Below are positions 35,387 to 43,525 of a stretch of DNA of 64,000 nucleotides, in pieces. The notes under the pieces were generated by a model that saw nothing but the letters and a program-made list of their open reading frames with translations, was not told the origin of the DNA and did no database searches. This DNA comes from Gulosibacter molinativorax. Lineage in GTDB: Bacteria > Actinomycetota > Actinomycetes > Actinomycetales > Microbacteriaceae. The stretch's first letter is position 1. Each line of letters opens with the position of its first letter. Position numbers and translations under genes: made by a program. The stretch spans positions 1,860,001-1,924,000 of the forward strand of contig NZ_CP028426.1 in NCBI RefSeq assembly GCF_003010915.2. The letters run 5' to 3'.

Positions 35387-36604
35387 ATGCCAGAGACAAC
35401 TCGAGCAACCTCGCGCCCCGCGCCGTCGCCAGGCGCGACGGCCACCAACGGCGTCATCGTCGCGGCTGCGGTGATCGCGGTGCTCACGCTGCCCGTGAGC
35501 GCGGTCACGCTCGTGCAGGGCACGACTGAGCCGCTCGCTCCGGGCACCATCGTGGTGATCAGCGTCGCGCTCGTCGCGCTGCAGGCGACGGCCGTCCTGT
35601 GCAAGTGGTTCCCTAAAGCAGCGTTCGTGGCGGCCTGTGCGCTCATGATCCTCCTCGCATTCATCCAGGTGCCGGGCATCGCGAGCGCCGCGATGTTCCC
35701 CGCATCCCTCGCGTTTCTCGTGCCGCTGTGGCGACTCGCCGCGGGCGACGATCGGGCGTGGTCGTACGGCGCGCTCGGCACGGGCCTCGCCGGGGCGGTG
35801 CTAATCACGGCTTCGGATGCGGTCGCGAGCAGCGCATCCGAACCACTCCTGCTCCTCGCCGAGGCCGGCACCCTCATCGCCGCGATTCTCGCCGCGTGGT
35901 CGCTCGGTGCGCTCTCGCGCCAGCGACGCCTCGCCGAACAGCAGCGGCTGGATGCGCGCACCCGCCAAGCAGTGTCGGAGGAACGGACCCGAATTGGTCG
36001 CGATTTGCACGACATCGTCTCGCATTCCCTGACGGTGATGATCGCGCAGGCCGAGGCGGCGCGCGTCACTGTGGATGACCCGGATGCCGATCGCGCGCTC
36101 GAGCAGGTCGCTGAAACGGGCCGCACCGCGATGGGCGGGCTGCGGCGGATGCTCAGCGTGCTCGACGATGCCGCGAACGAGCCGCTCGAACCCGCGCCCG
36201 ATATCGATGCGATCGCGACGCTCGCCGAGCGGGCCCACACCGACGACCATCACATCCAGCTAACCGAGACCGGCACGCCGAAGCCGCTCGCGCCGGATGC
36301 GACGCTCGCCGCCTATCGGATGGTGCAGGAGTGTATTACCAATGCGATTCGGCACGTGCTGCCGCCCGTCGAGATCGAGGTGTCGATTCAGTGGAACACA
36401 GAATCCGTGCTGATCACGGTGGAGGACGACGGCGGCCAGGGTGTTCGTCCCCGCTCTGGCTCGGCGCCGGGTACCGGGTTGATTGGCGTTGCCGAACGAG
36501 TCGAGCGCGCGGGCGGCCGGTGGGATGAGCGCCAAGGCCGGGGCTGGCGGCTGCGGGCCGAGCTCCCGGTACTGACCGACGCGGATCGGGAGGTGGCGTC
36601 GTGA
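35387..36604 (+). CDS. Sensor histidine kinase (NarL-type two-component system)
   Basis: The 405-residue protein has five to six membrane spans in the first 180 residues, a short coiled-coil (LSRQRRLAEQQRLDARTRQAVSEE), a HisKA_3 phosphoacceptor (RTRIGRDLHDIVSHSLTVM, His208) and an ATPase domain ending VLITVEDDGGQGVRPRSGSAPGTGLIGVAERV, with N box, G1 and G2 motifs. The sensor region has almost no extracytoplasmic loop, typical of actinobacterial intramembrane-sensing kinases. It overlaps its response regulator by 4 nt (GTGA). The adjacent multi-spanning protein at 37421-38581 may be a target. Confidence 0.95.
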   Translation: MPETTRATSRPAPSPGATATNGVIVAAAVIAVLTLPVSAVTLVQGTTEPLAPGTIVVISVALVALQATAVLCKWFPKAAFVAACALMILLAFIQVPGIASAAMFPASLAFLVPLWRLAAGDDRAWSYGALGTGLAGAVLITASDAVASSASEPLLLLAEAGTLIAAILAAWSLGALSRQRRLAEQQRLDARTRQAVSEERTRIGRDLHDIVSHSLTVMIAQAEAARVTVDDPDADRALEQVAETGRTAMGGLRRMLSVLDDAANEPLEPAPDIDAIATLAERAHTDDHHIQLTETGTPKPLAPDATLAAYRMVQECITNAIRHVLPPVEIEVSIQWNTESVLITVEDDGGQGVRPRSGSAPGTGLIGVAERVERAGGRWDERQGRGWRLRAELPVLTDADREVAS

Positions 36605-37281
36605 ACGAGCCCATCGCGGTGCTCCTCGCCGACGACCAAGACCTGTTGCGCGCGTCGCTCGCGACGGTCATCGGGGCGGATGCGCGCATCCGCGTCGCGG
36701 GTGAGGTCGGCGACGGTGACGCTGCGGTCGAGTTCGTCCGCTCGCACCGGGTCGACGTCGTGCTCATGGATATCCGGATGCCCGGTATGGATGGCATCGC
36801 GGCGACCGCCGAGGTGCTGCGGCTGCGGCCCGAAACCCGGGTGCTCATCCTGACGACTTTCGACCTCGACGAGAACGTGTTTGCGGCGGTGCGTGCGGGT
36901 GCCAGCGGTTTCCTCACGAAGGACATGCGCCCCGCCGAGCTGATCGACGCCATCTGCAAGGTCGCCGATGGCGACGCGGCGGTGTCGCCGCGCGCGACCG
37001 CATCCCTGCTGCGGCACGTCCGCCACCAGGTGTTTCCGCAGGGCGATCCGCTCGAGGCCCTGACCCCGCGCGAGCGCGACGTGTTCCGGCTGCTCGCGCG
37101 GGGCGCATCCAACGCCGAGATCGGGGCGCGGCTGTACCTCACCGAGAACACCGTGAAGTCGCACGTGCGGTCGGTGCTCGCGGGGCTGCAGCTGCCCGAC
37201 CGCATCCAGGTCGTGATCTGGGCCTACGAGAACGGACTGATCCGGCCGGGCGAGGCCGGCGATGCGCCGCCGGGCGCCTAG
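36601..37281 (+). CDS. NarL/LuxR-type response regulator
   Basis: The 226-residue protein has a receiver domain with acidic pocket Asp11-Asp12, phospho-acceptor Asp57 in VVLMDIRMPGMDG, and Lys107 region FLTKD, joined to a LuxR helix-turn-helix (LTPRERDVFRLLARGASNAEIGARLYLTENTVKSHV). It is phosphorylated by the kinase encoded immediately upstream, whose stop codon overlaps the GTG start. Likely DNA targets are the neighbouring membrane protein gene and its own operon; this is inference. Confidence 0.95.
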   Translation: MNEPIAVLLADDQDLLRASLATVIGADARIRVAGEVGDGDAAVEFVRSHRVDVVLMDIRMPGMDGIAATAEVLRLRPETRVLILTTFDLDENVFAAVRAGASGFLTKDMRPAELIDAICKVADGDAAVSPRATASLLRHVRHQVFPQGDPLEALTPRERDVFRLLARGASNAEIGARLYLTENTVKSHVRSVLAGLQLPDRIQVVIWAYENGLIRPGEAGDAPPGA

Positions 37282-37292
37282 CGCACACGGTC

Positions 37293-37327
37293 GTTGGGTG
37301 AATCGCGAAGCGATTCGTATCGAAACG
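37293..37327. repeat. Dispersed palindromic repeat unit
   Basis: TGGGTGAATCGCGAAGCGAT then TCGTATCGAAA is a variant of the intergenic repeat, with GAATCGCGAAGCGATTC as its internal palindrome. It follows the response regulator gene. Confidence 0.5.
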
Positions 37328-37420
37328 ACCGACCAACACCGACAACTTCACCCGCCCGGGTGGCCCGCTCCCGCCCACGCGGGTGAGGCATCGCGAGCGC
37401 CAACGCGGGACCGTTGAGGC

Positions 37421-38581
37421 ATGAATACGCAACGCACTCAACTCAGCAATTTTGCCTCCATCCACCGGATGCGCGCGCTCGCACGGGCGGGCACCGCGCT
37501 CGCCCTCGCCGTGCTCGCGAGCGCACTCGTGTGGCTCGTCTGGCCCGAGACCGGGCCGTACGTGCAATTCCCGCTGCCGCTGCAGCAACTCTTCGGCGAC
37601 GGTGCCGCCGCGGCGCAGGTCGTCGCCCTCGTTCAGGCGCTCATTGGCGCCGCCGCGGCCAGCGCGGGCTTCGGCATCCTGACCGGCCGCCCCGCGGCGG
37701 CACAGCCCCTCGCGATCGTGAGCCTCGTATGCGGCGCTCTCCTCGCAATCGGCTTTGTCGGCTTTTCCGGAATCGCGGTGGCCGGCTACCTCATGGCAGC
37801 AGCGCTGCCGATTCTCGCGCTCGTTGTCGGGCTCATGGTCGCCAAGCGGCCGCAAACACGGGTCCTCGTGGTCGTGGCTTTCGCGGCCCTCATCGTCATC
37901 GCGCTGCTCAGCCCGATCCCGTTCGCGGAGTTTTATGAGCGCCTCGGCGCGAACTTCGCGACTGACCATTTCCGCACTTCGGCCACGGTGCTTTTCATCG
38001 GTGCCGCGGGCGTCTGGCTCCTCAGCGGGATGGGCGTCGTCGCGCGCGAACCCGGCCGGCTCGGGGCGTTCGCGCTCCGCCGCCGACGCGCGCTCACGAT
38101 CGCGGCCGCCGCATGCGCGCTCCCTTACGTGATCGCACGCGCGACGTGGCTCACCCCGTGGCCGCTCTTCGGTGGCGATCAGATCGAGAAAGTCGGCCCC
38201 GAGGTGCTCGCAACCGGCCTGTTGCTCGGCGGCGCGATGCTTGTCGGCGCTGTGCTCACCCTCGGCCTCATCATGACGTGGGGTTCGCGCTTCCCTAAGT
38301 GGGTCCCCCGCATCGGCAGCAAGCCCGTGCCCGTCGCACTCGCCGTGGTCCCCGCATCCATCGTGGCCGCGCTGTTCACGGCGGGCGGCATCGAGACGCT
38401 GATCACACTGTTTGCCGGAATCGGCGTGGCCCCGGTTTCGCAATGGATCCTCGTGATCGCTCTGCCGTTCTGGCTCTGGGGACCGCTGCTTGGGCTCGCG
38501 ACCTGGGGGTACGCGCAGGCGCGAGCGCTCGAGCCGGATGCACCGGTTAATTCTCGGGGCGGCGTCGTCGCGGCAGCGTGA
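37421..38581 (+). CDS. Hypothetical polytopic membrane protein
   Basis: The 386-residue protein has about ten hydrophobic spans (for example AGTALALAVLASALVWLVW, AAALPILALVVGLMVAKRP, VLVVVAFAALIVIALLSPI and TILFAGIGVAPVSQWILVIALPFWLWGPLL-like stretches) with short loops, and no recognisable transporter signature. It lies 139 bp after the two-component system on the same strand, as target genes often do. The ATG at 37421 is preceded by GTTGAGGC. A hairpin follows the stop. I cannot assign a function. Confidence 0.8.
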   Translation: MNTQRTQLSNFASIHRMRALARAGTALALAVLASALVWLVWPETGPYVQFPLPLQQLFGDGAAAAQVVALVQALIGAAAASAGFGILTGRPAAAQPLAIVSLVCGALLAIGFVGFSGIAVAGYLMAAALPILALVVGLMVAKRPQTRVLVVVAFAALIVIALLSPIPFAEFYERLGANFATDHFRTSATVLFIGAAGVWLLSGMGVVAREPGRLGAFALRRRRALTIAAAACALPYVIARATWLTPWPLFGGDQIEKVGPEVLATGLLLGGAMLVGAVLTLGLIMTWGSRFPKWVPRIGSKPVPVALAVVPASIVAALFTAGGIETLITLFAGIGVAPVSQWILVIALPFWLWGPLLGLATWGYAQARALEPDAPVNSRGGVVAAA

Positions 38582-38598
38582 CCTACACGCAGATAGGC

Positions 38599-38619
38599 CC
38601 GACACGTCGAACGTGTCGG
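38599..38619. terminator. Terminator-like hairpin
   Basis: CCGACACGT and ACGTGTCGG form a perfect 9-bp stem with a CGA loop 18 bp after the membrane protein stop and before the convergent cysteine hydrolase gene. Confidence 0.6.
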
Positions 38620-38679
38620 ACCCATCCGTGCGAGTGGCTGCGGTCCACGAATGACCGCAAGACCGGATACGACGAAAAT

Positions 38680-39321
38680 CTACGCCGAAGCGCTCACTGC
38701 CTCGTGTCCCTGCAGCGCCGAAACGACGAGGTTGCTCTTCTCGAGTGCGGCGCCGTCCACGACGGCCGATGCCCACGCATCCGTCGTCGCCACTGCGGCC
38801 CAGTTCGAGTGCAGGAGCGCCATGAGGGTTTCGTGCACCTGCTGGGCGGATGCACTGCCCGCCTCATTCGCGATATTGATCGCGCCGGTCGCATCCGACA
38901 GCACCTCGACGTTCAAGCCGAGCGGTTCGGCGCCCGCGGCCGATGCGAGCACGCAGTTGTTCGTCATGAATCCGACGAGCGTGACCGTGTCGATCTCGTG
39001 GTCGCGTAGCCACGCCACCAGGGCGTCGTCGTTGAAGACGCTGGCGAGCGCCTTCACCGAGTGGAATGCGGCATCGCCCGAACGCTCGGCGATCTCCGGC
39101 TGCAGTTGGACGCCCTCTGAGCCCGCGGCAAACACGGGCGCACCCTCGGGGTACTCGTGCTGCACCGTGATGACGGGAATCTCCGCGGCAATCGCGGCGT
39201 CGATTGCGCGCACGGCATTCGCGACGGCCGCCTCCCGCGGCGGGTACTGAATCTCGAGCGGCCCGTTCGCGTACTCGTTCTGCACGTCGATCACGATGAC
39301 GGCGCGTCGTGGCTGAGTCAT
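38680..39321 (-). CDS. Isochorismatase-family cysteine hydrolase
   Basis: The 213-residue protein has the family triad: Asp in AVIVIDVQNEYANG, Lys in the ALASVFNDDAL/KALAS region, and the nucleophilic Cys in VTLVGFMTNNCVLASAAGA. Such hydrolases act on nicotinamide, N-carbamoyl compounds or isochorismate-like substrates. It is divergent from a GlxA-type regulator starting at 39444, a frequent pairing in which the regulator controls the hydrolase. The ATG at 39321 has GAGGAGTATCA before it. Confidence 0.9.
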   Translation of the reverse strand: MTQPRRAVIVIDVQNEYANGPLEIQYPPREAAVANAVRAIDAAIAAEIPVITVQHEYPEGAPVFAAGSEGVQLQPEIAERSGDAAFHSVKALASVFNDDALVAWLRDHEIDTVTLVGFMTNNCVLASAAGAEPLGLNVEVLSDATGAINIANEAGSASAQQVHETLMALLHSNWAAVATTDAWASAVVDGAALEKSNLVVSALQGHEAVSASA

Positions 39322-39443
39322 TGATACTCCTCATTGCTGTGTCGGATTTCGTCGCGTCCTCGCAACGATGCCCCTAGTTTGGCCGTGCGGGGCAGCGTAA
39401 TGTGAGTGGCAGAAAGGCACAGTATCGATGAGATTGGGACAAG

Positions 39444-40406
39444 ATGCGGATCGTGATCTATGCGTTCGATGGGATCACGACGTTTCATCTCTCGGCTCCA
39501 CTGCTGACGTTCGGCGAGGTGAGCAAGCGAGGACTCGCGGCTGACTGGGACACCACCGTCTGGACCGCGACAGGCTCGACCGTGAGCACTTCCGAGGGAC
39601 TCAAGATCGACGATCTGGCCGGGATCGAGGCCGCGGCCGACGCCGACATGCTTGTCTTCCCTTCCTGGCCAGCCGACCTCCCCGAGCCAGACTCGAGCAT
39701 CCTCGGGCTCATCCGGAACGCCCACGCGCGTGGCGTGCCGATCGCCGGTTTCTGCCTGGGCGCGCTCCCGGTAGTCGCGAGCGGCATTCTCGACGGTCGC
39801 AGCGCGGCAACGCACTGGGCCGCGACGGATTCACTCGCGACGCGATATGCATCCGTCGAGATGCGCGACGATGCGCTCTACATCGACCACGGCGACGTGA
39901 TCACCTCCGCAGGCACGGCCTCAGCGCTGGATGCGTGCCTTCACATCGTGCGCGAGCGGCTCGGCACCGAGGCCGCGACGCAGATCGCGCGGCACATCGT
40001 CATCGCGCCCCACCGCGACGGCGATCAGGCCCAGTTCATCGATCGCCCCGTGCCGGATGCGCCGGATAGTCCCCTGGGGCAGACGATCGAGTGGGCACTC
40101 GCGAACCTCGACAAGCCGCTGTCGGTCGAGGATCTCGCGGGCCGCGCATCCATGAGCCCGCGAAACTTCTCGCGTCGCTTTCGCGAGCTCACCGGCTCGA
40201 GCCCGGCGAAGTGGCTGCAGGCGAAGCGGCTCGCCGAGGCCCGCCGACTCCTCGAGGGCACGACGTGGAGCATCGCGCGCGTCGCGGAAACCTGCGGCTT
40301 CAACTCCCCGGTGACCTTCCGCCAGAACTTTCTCGCGCGGTACTCGACGACGCCGACGTCGTACCGGCACCGGTTCGCGGTGTCAGCCTCGCTTGCAACC
40401 CGATGA
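39444..40406 (+). CDS. GlxA-type transcriptional regulator (DJ-1/PfpI domain plus AraC HTH)
   Basis: The 320-residue protein begins with a class I glutamine-amidotransferase-like/DJ-1 domain (MRIVIYAFDGITTFHLSAPLLTF; IAGFCLGALPVVASGIL with the elbow Cys) and ends with an AraC helix-turn-helix pair (VEDLAGRASMSPRNFSRRFRELTGSSPAKWL and SIARVAETCGFNSPVTFRQNF). It probably activates the divergent isochorismatase-like gene. From position 39859 to 40382 its sequence is duplicated almost exactly at 42100-42623. The final eight residues (VSASLATR) lie beyond the duplication and may not be the original end. Confidence 0.92.
   Translation: MRIVIYAFDGITTFHLSAPLLTFGEVSKRGLAADWDTTVWTATGSTVSTSEGLKIDDLAGIEAAADADMLVFPSWPADLPEPDSSILGLIRNAHARGVPIAGFCLGALPVVASGILDGRSAATHWAATDSLATRYASVEMRDDALYIDHGDVITSAGTASALDACLHIVRERLGTEAATQIARHIVIAPHRDGDQAQFIDRPVPDAPDSPLGQTIEWALANLDKPLSVEDLAGRASMSPRNFSRRFRELTGSSPAKWLQAKRLAEARRLLEGTTWSIARVAETCGFNSPVTFRQNFLARYSTTPTSYRHRFAVSASLATR
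39859..40382 (+). repeat. 524-bp direct repeat, copy 1 (inside the GlxA-type gene)
   Basis: This segment matches 42100-42623 with no gaps and about four base differences that I could find, roughly 99% identity. It covers the last half of the regulator gene, including the AraC domain. The offset between copies is 2241 bp. Confidence 0.93.
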
Positions 40407-40509
40407 GACGAGTAATGCTGCTATTCCCGATGAATGGACCAGTCCCTTACCGCCCTCGGCAGTTACCTGCTCTGGCGACGCCGGGCCTCAACGCGCAGCA
40501 CTCTTGGGG

Positions 40510-40641
40510 AAATCGGCAACAATGCCCGGGGAAATCCGCAGCGACTCCTGGGTAAATCGGCAGCATCACCCGGGCAAATCGGCAGAATTAGCCGGGCAAA
40601 TCGGCAATGACGGCCGGGGAAATCGGCAACGCTGCCGTAAG
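40510..40641 (+). repeat. Six 22-bp direct repeats upstream of the ATPase gene
   Basis: AAATCGGCA (once AAATCCGCA) begins at 40510, 40532, 40554, 40576, 40598 and 40620, exactly 22 bp apart, each followed by a variable 6-8 bp and ending CCGGG or CTGGG. A degenerate further unit lies just before. The last unit reaches the -10 TAAGAT (40638-40643). Two helical turns per unit put all sites on one face, as in iterons or multi-site operators. Confidence 0.9.
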
Positions 40642-40650
40642 ATCTGACTT
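40638..40650 (+). promoter_or_regulatory. -10 box of the ATPase gene, leaderless start
   Basis: TAAGAT is followed by seven bases and then the ATG, so transcription probably starts at the ATG itself. The box overlaps the last 22-bp repeat, so a protein bound there would cover the promoter. Confidence 0.6.
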
Positions 40651-41907
40651 ATGAGCAACAACATTCTTCCGCGCAACGTGACACCACTCGCGTTAGAAAC
40701 ACTCTCGGACACGCCAATCACGGTGATCAGTGGAGCTCGACAGGTCGGTAAGAGCACGCTCATGCGAGAGCTGCTCAGCAAGTTCGATGCTCGGGTCTTC
40801 AACCTCGATGACCTTTCAGTGCGCGCCGCGGCGGAAGCCGATCCAGACGAGTTTGCCAACCAGTTCCCGCAGGGCCTCCTTGCGATAGACGAGATACAAC
40901 GTGTCCCGCAATTGCTCACTTCGCTCAAGGCATCCGTCGATCGAGATCGCCGCCCGGGACGTTTTCTCGTGACGGGTTCGGCCGATCTTCTGTCTCTTCG
41001 TGGGTCGCAAGATTCGCTCGCTGGTCGAGCCGAGACAATTCGGCTTGAGGGCTTCAGCCAGGATGAAGTTGCAGGGCGCTCTGCCGACTTCGCTTCCTTC
41101 GTGTGGTCGCTTCCTGACGGACGCGAAACATCAGACTACGAAGGATTCTCCCGCCGAAAATACCTCGAGATCATCACCACTCCGGGGTTTCCGGAGGCTC
41201 GAGCACGCAGCGGTCGCGCGCGCGAGCGTTGGCTAGCCAACTACGTTGAACGACTACTTGCAAAAGATTCAACCGACATCACCGGGATCCAGTATCCCGA
41301 TCGACTTCGTCAGCTACTCAGCGTCGTTGCTGCCCGGAACTCAGGCGAGTTCGTCGCGTCACGAATCGGTCGAGAAATAGATGTGCCAGCTCGATCCATC
41401 CCTGCCTATCTTGACGCACTCCGGAGTGTATTCCTCGTTAGATCGATCGCAGGTTGGTCTAACAATGTCGCTTATCGCGCCGTCGCCACACCGAAAGTCA
41501 TGATTGCGGACACCGGTCTTGCTGCATTCCTGGCCGACGTAGACGCCGAAGGGCTCGAGAAGCCCGTCTCCGCCACCATTGCGGGAGGACTTGTCGAGGG
41601 TTTCGTGGTCGCGGAGCTTGAGCGTCAGCGCGCGTGGAGCGCGAAACCAACCCGCATGTATCACTATCGCGATCACCACAATCGGGAAGTTGACATCATT
41701 CTGGAGGATCGTCGCCGGGACGTTGTCGGTATCGAGGTCAAATCGACTTCAAATCCGAGACAAGACGACTTCAAGGGCCTCCATTATCTCCGGGAAAGAT
41801 TATCGGATCGATTCATTGCAGGGGTGGTGGTTCATACCGGTGAACGGGCATTGTCGTTTGGAGATCGGCTTTGGGCTTTGCCGATTGCGACGTTATGGAA
41901 CGTATAA
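40651..41907 (+). CDS. AAA_14/DUF4143 ATP-binding protein
   Basis: The 418-residue protein has a Walker A (VISGARQVGKSTLMRELL, near residues 23-40), a Walker B (GLLAIDEIQRVPQLL), sensor-like FLVTGSADLLSLRG and the C-terminal DUF4143 region with YHYRDHHNREVDIILED then VVGIEVKSTS, which resembles a PD-(D/E)xK nuclease-like core (D, E-V-K). The family is widespread, often solitary, and its function is poorly known. Codon use is less GC-rich than its neighbours. It lies between the two copies of the glxA 3' end and behind six 22-bp repeats, so it looks acquired and self-regulated. A good ribosome site is absent; leaderless translation is likely. Confidence 0.9.
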   Translation: MSNNILPRNVTPLALETLSDTPITVISGARQVGKSTLMRELLSKFDARVFNLDDLSVRAAAEADPDEFANQFPQGLLAIDEIQRVPQLLTSLKASVDRDRRPGRFLVTGSADLLSLRGSQDSLAGRAETIRLEGFSQDEVAGRSADFASFVWSLPDGRETSDYEGFSRRKYLEIITTPGFPEARARSGRARERWLANYVERLLAKDSTDITGIQYPDRLRQLLSVVAARNSGEFVASRIGREIDVPARSIPAYLDALRSVFLVRSIAGWSNNVAYRAVATPKVMIADTGLAAFLADVDAEGLEKPVSATIAGGLVEGFVVAELERQRAWSAKPTRMYHYRDHHNREVDIILEDRRRDVVGIEVKSTSNPRQDDFKGLHYLRERLSDRFIAGVVVHTGERALSFGDRLWALPIATLWNV

Positions 41908-42006
41908 GGGGCAGCCACGCGCGTGATTCGAGCATGATGGCATCGCTGGGATGCTTCGGAGTCGCTCACCCATATCGTGGACAATGGCTCGCGTCGAAGG
42001 AGTCGC

Positions 42007-42099
42007 ATGCAAAAGGTCGTAGCAAGGCAGCTCCGCTCCCAATTGGACGCGGAGTGGCTCCCAACGCTGCCGTCTGACTGGCAACGGGCCACGCTGTTT
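42007..42099 (+). pseudogene. 5' remnant of an unidentified gene cut by the duplication
   Basis: ATG 42007 follows a strong ribosome site (GAAGGAGTCGC) and opens a frame MQKVVARQLRSQLDAEWL, then PTLPSDWQRATLF, for 31 codons up to the exact start of the glxA repeat at 42100. From there the frame runs out of register through the regulator copy. This looks like a real gene start whose remainder was replaced by the duplicated segment. The family is not recognised. Confidence 0.45.
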
Positions 42100-42623
42100 A
42101 GATGCGCGACGATGCGCTCTACATCGACCACGGCGACGTGATCACCTCCGCAGGCACGGCCTCAGCGCTGGATGCGTGCCTCCACATCGTGCGCGAGCGG
42201 CTCGGCACCGAGGCCGCGACGCAGATCGCGCGGCACATCGTCATCGCGCCCCACCGCGACGACGATCAGGCCCAGTTCATCGATCGCCCCGTGCCGGATG
42301 CGCCGGATAGTCCCCTGGGGCAGACGATCGAGTGGGCACTCGCGAACCTCGACAAGCCGCTGTCGGTCGAGGATCTCGCGGGCCGCGCATCCATGAGCCC
42401 GCGAAACTTCTCGCGTCGCTTTCGCGAGCTCACCGGCTCGAGCCCGGCGAAGTGGCTGCAGGCGAAGCGGCTCGCCGAGGCCCGCCGACTCCTCGAGGGC
42501 ACGACGTGGAGCATCGCGCGCATTGCGGAAACCTGCGGCTTCAACTCCCCGGTGACCTTCCGCCAGAACTTTCTCGCGCGGTACTCGACGACGCCGACGT
42601 CGTACCGGCACCGGTTCGCGGTG
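42100..42623 (+). repeat. 524-bp direct repeat, copy 2
   Basis: It is the near-identical second copy of 39859-40382. Differences seen include GGC to GAC (Gly to Asp in HRDxDQ) and GTC to ATT (Val to Ile in SIARxAE). Both copies have the same orientation. Confidence 0.93.
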
Positions 42624-42662
42624 CCGTCCACGACGCGACGAGATCACATAATTTCCCGTTAG
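42102..42662 (+). pseudogene. C-terminal fragment of the GlxA-type regulator (AraC domain only)
   Basis: The 186-residue open frame is identical to the last half of the 39444-40406 product except for two residues and the tail (VPSTTRRDHIISR instead of VSASLATR). It lacks the amino-terminal half of the DJ-1 domain and has no obvious ribosome site, so it is probably not a functional regulator. It might be the original 3' end of the gene, because the sequence after it runs on naturally to the convergent aquaporin gene. Confidence 0.75.
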
Positions 42663-42686
42663 CGTCCGAGCCAGCTCGGGTCCACC

Positions 42687-43409
42687 TCAGTTCGTGTCCA
42701 CGTCAGCTCGCGTTCGTGTCATAGCACCGAATACCAGCGCGGCCACTATCCCTGCGAGGAGCTCGGCGACCACATAGACGGGCCATTCCGCCCAGTTCAC
42801 CTCGCCACCAAGCAGTGCCTGAACGATCATCGGCCCGGTGTTACGCGCCGGGTTGATGGATCCTCCAGTGGTTGAACCGATCACGATGATGATCGCGAAC
42901 ACGGCAAAGCCGATCGAGACTCCAGCCATGCTCGGGGGCGCCTTCCGGTGAATCGCCCCGAATACGACCAGCACGAGAATGAACGTCCCGATGAACTCCG
43001 CAGCAAACGATTGCCACATTGGGATGCCGCCCGACGACGCAATGCCAAGCCCCGCCTCACTCGCAAACATGCCGAGTGAGGCAATGATGGCAAACGCGCC
43101 AATGACCGCGCCGATGACTTGGGCCACGATGTACCCCGGCACTTGCTTCCAAGGAAACTTTCCCCCGGCCGCGAGGCCGACCGTCACCGCCGGATTAATG
43201 TGACTTCCCGACACGAATCCGAAAATGTAGACGACGATCATCACGATCGCGCCGAATGCAAGCGCGATAAATCCAAGGGTTGCCGCGTTAAACGCTTCGT
43301 CGCCCTGCGCCAGGATGAGCGCCGGGATCGACCCGACACCGATGTAAACCAGCAACGCTGTTCCGACCAATTCGGCCACTAGGCGCCGCCAAAATGCGTA
43401 CTCGTCCAT
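42687..43409 (-). CDS. MIP/aquaporin family channel
   Basis: The 240-residue protein has six membrane helices and both half-helix NPA motifs, VSGSHINPAVTVGLA and TGGSINPARNTGPM. It belongs to the major intrinsic protein family, which conducts water or small neutral solutes such as glycerol. The Arg after the second NPA is present. The start at ATG 43409 follows AAAAGGAGTCTC; the longer upstream frame is discarded. It lies downstream of the formaldehyde-dehydrogenase-like gene on the same strand, separated by two strong hairpins. Confidence 0.92.
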   Translation of the reverse strand: MDEYAFWRRLVAELVGTALLVYIGVGSIPALILAQGDEAFNAATLGFIALAFGAIVMIVVYIFGFVSGSHINPAVTVGLAAGGKFPWKQVPGYIVAQVIGAVIGAFAIIASLGMFASEAGLGIASSGGIPMWQSFAAEFIGTFILVLVVFGAIHRKAPPSMAGVSIGFAVFAIIIVIGSTTGGSINPARNTGPMIVQALLGGEVNWAEWPVYVVAELLAGIVAALVFGAMTRTRADVDTN

Positions 43410-43435
43410 GAGACTCCTTTTTGTACTAAATGGAC

Positions 43436-43470
43436 GAGTCGCGCCCGAGCTGAATGGTCGGGCGCGACTC
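43436..43470. terminator. Strong hairpin, 13-bp stem
   Basis: GAGTCGCGCCCGA and TCGGGCGCGACTC form a perfect 13-bp stem with a 9-nt loop between the dehydrogenase-like gene and the aquaporin start. Read on the minus strand it lies in the aquaporin leader, so it may terminate, attenuate or regulate. Confidence 0.6.
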
Positions 43471-43475
43471 CAAGT

Positions 43476-43506
43476 GGTGTGTTCGCCTCGCCGAGACGAA
43501 CACACC
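43476..43506. terminator. Second hairpin after the formaldehyde-dehydrogenase-like gene
   Basis: GGTGTGTTCG and CGAACACACC form a perfect 10-bp stem, with further pairing (CTCG/CGAG-like) inside. It begins 20 bp past the dehydrogenase-like stop on the minus strand, the best placed terminator for that gene. Confidence 0.65.
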
Positions 43507-43525
43507 TATTGGTTGCGGCGGCTGG

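Noticed and set aside
37139..38776. 545-codon minus-strand frame opposite the membrane protein gene
   Set aside because: Its translation is a charged low-complexity string (many EH/ER/DR pairs), typical of the antisense of a hydrophobic gene.
40393..40647. Coding reading of the 22-bp repeat array
   Set aside because: A period of 22 is not a multiple of 3, so a real repeat protein is not expected, and the frame has no support.
40407..40650. CRISPR array reading of the 22-bp repeats
   Set aside because: Repeats abut at a constant 22-bp period with only 6-9 bp variable, no spacers of 30+ bp and no cas genes.
40651..41907. Calling the ATPase segment a composite transposon
   Set aside because: The flanking copies are parts of a regulator gene, not insertion sequences, and there is no transposase inside.
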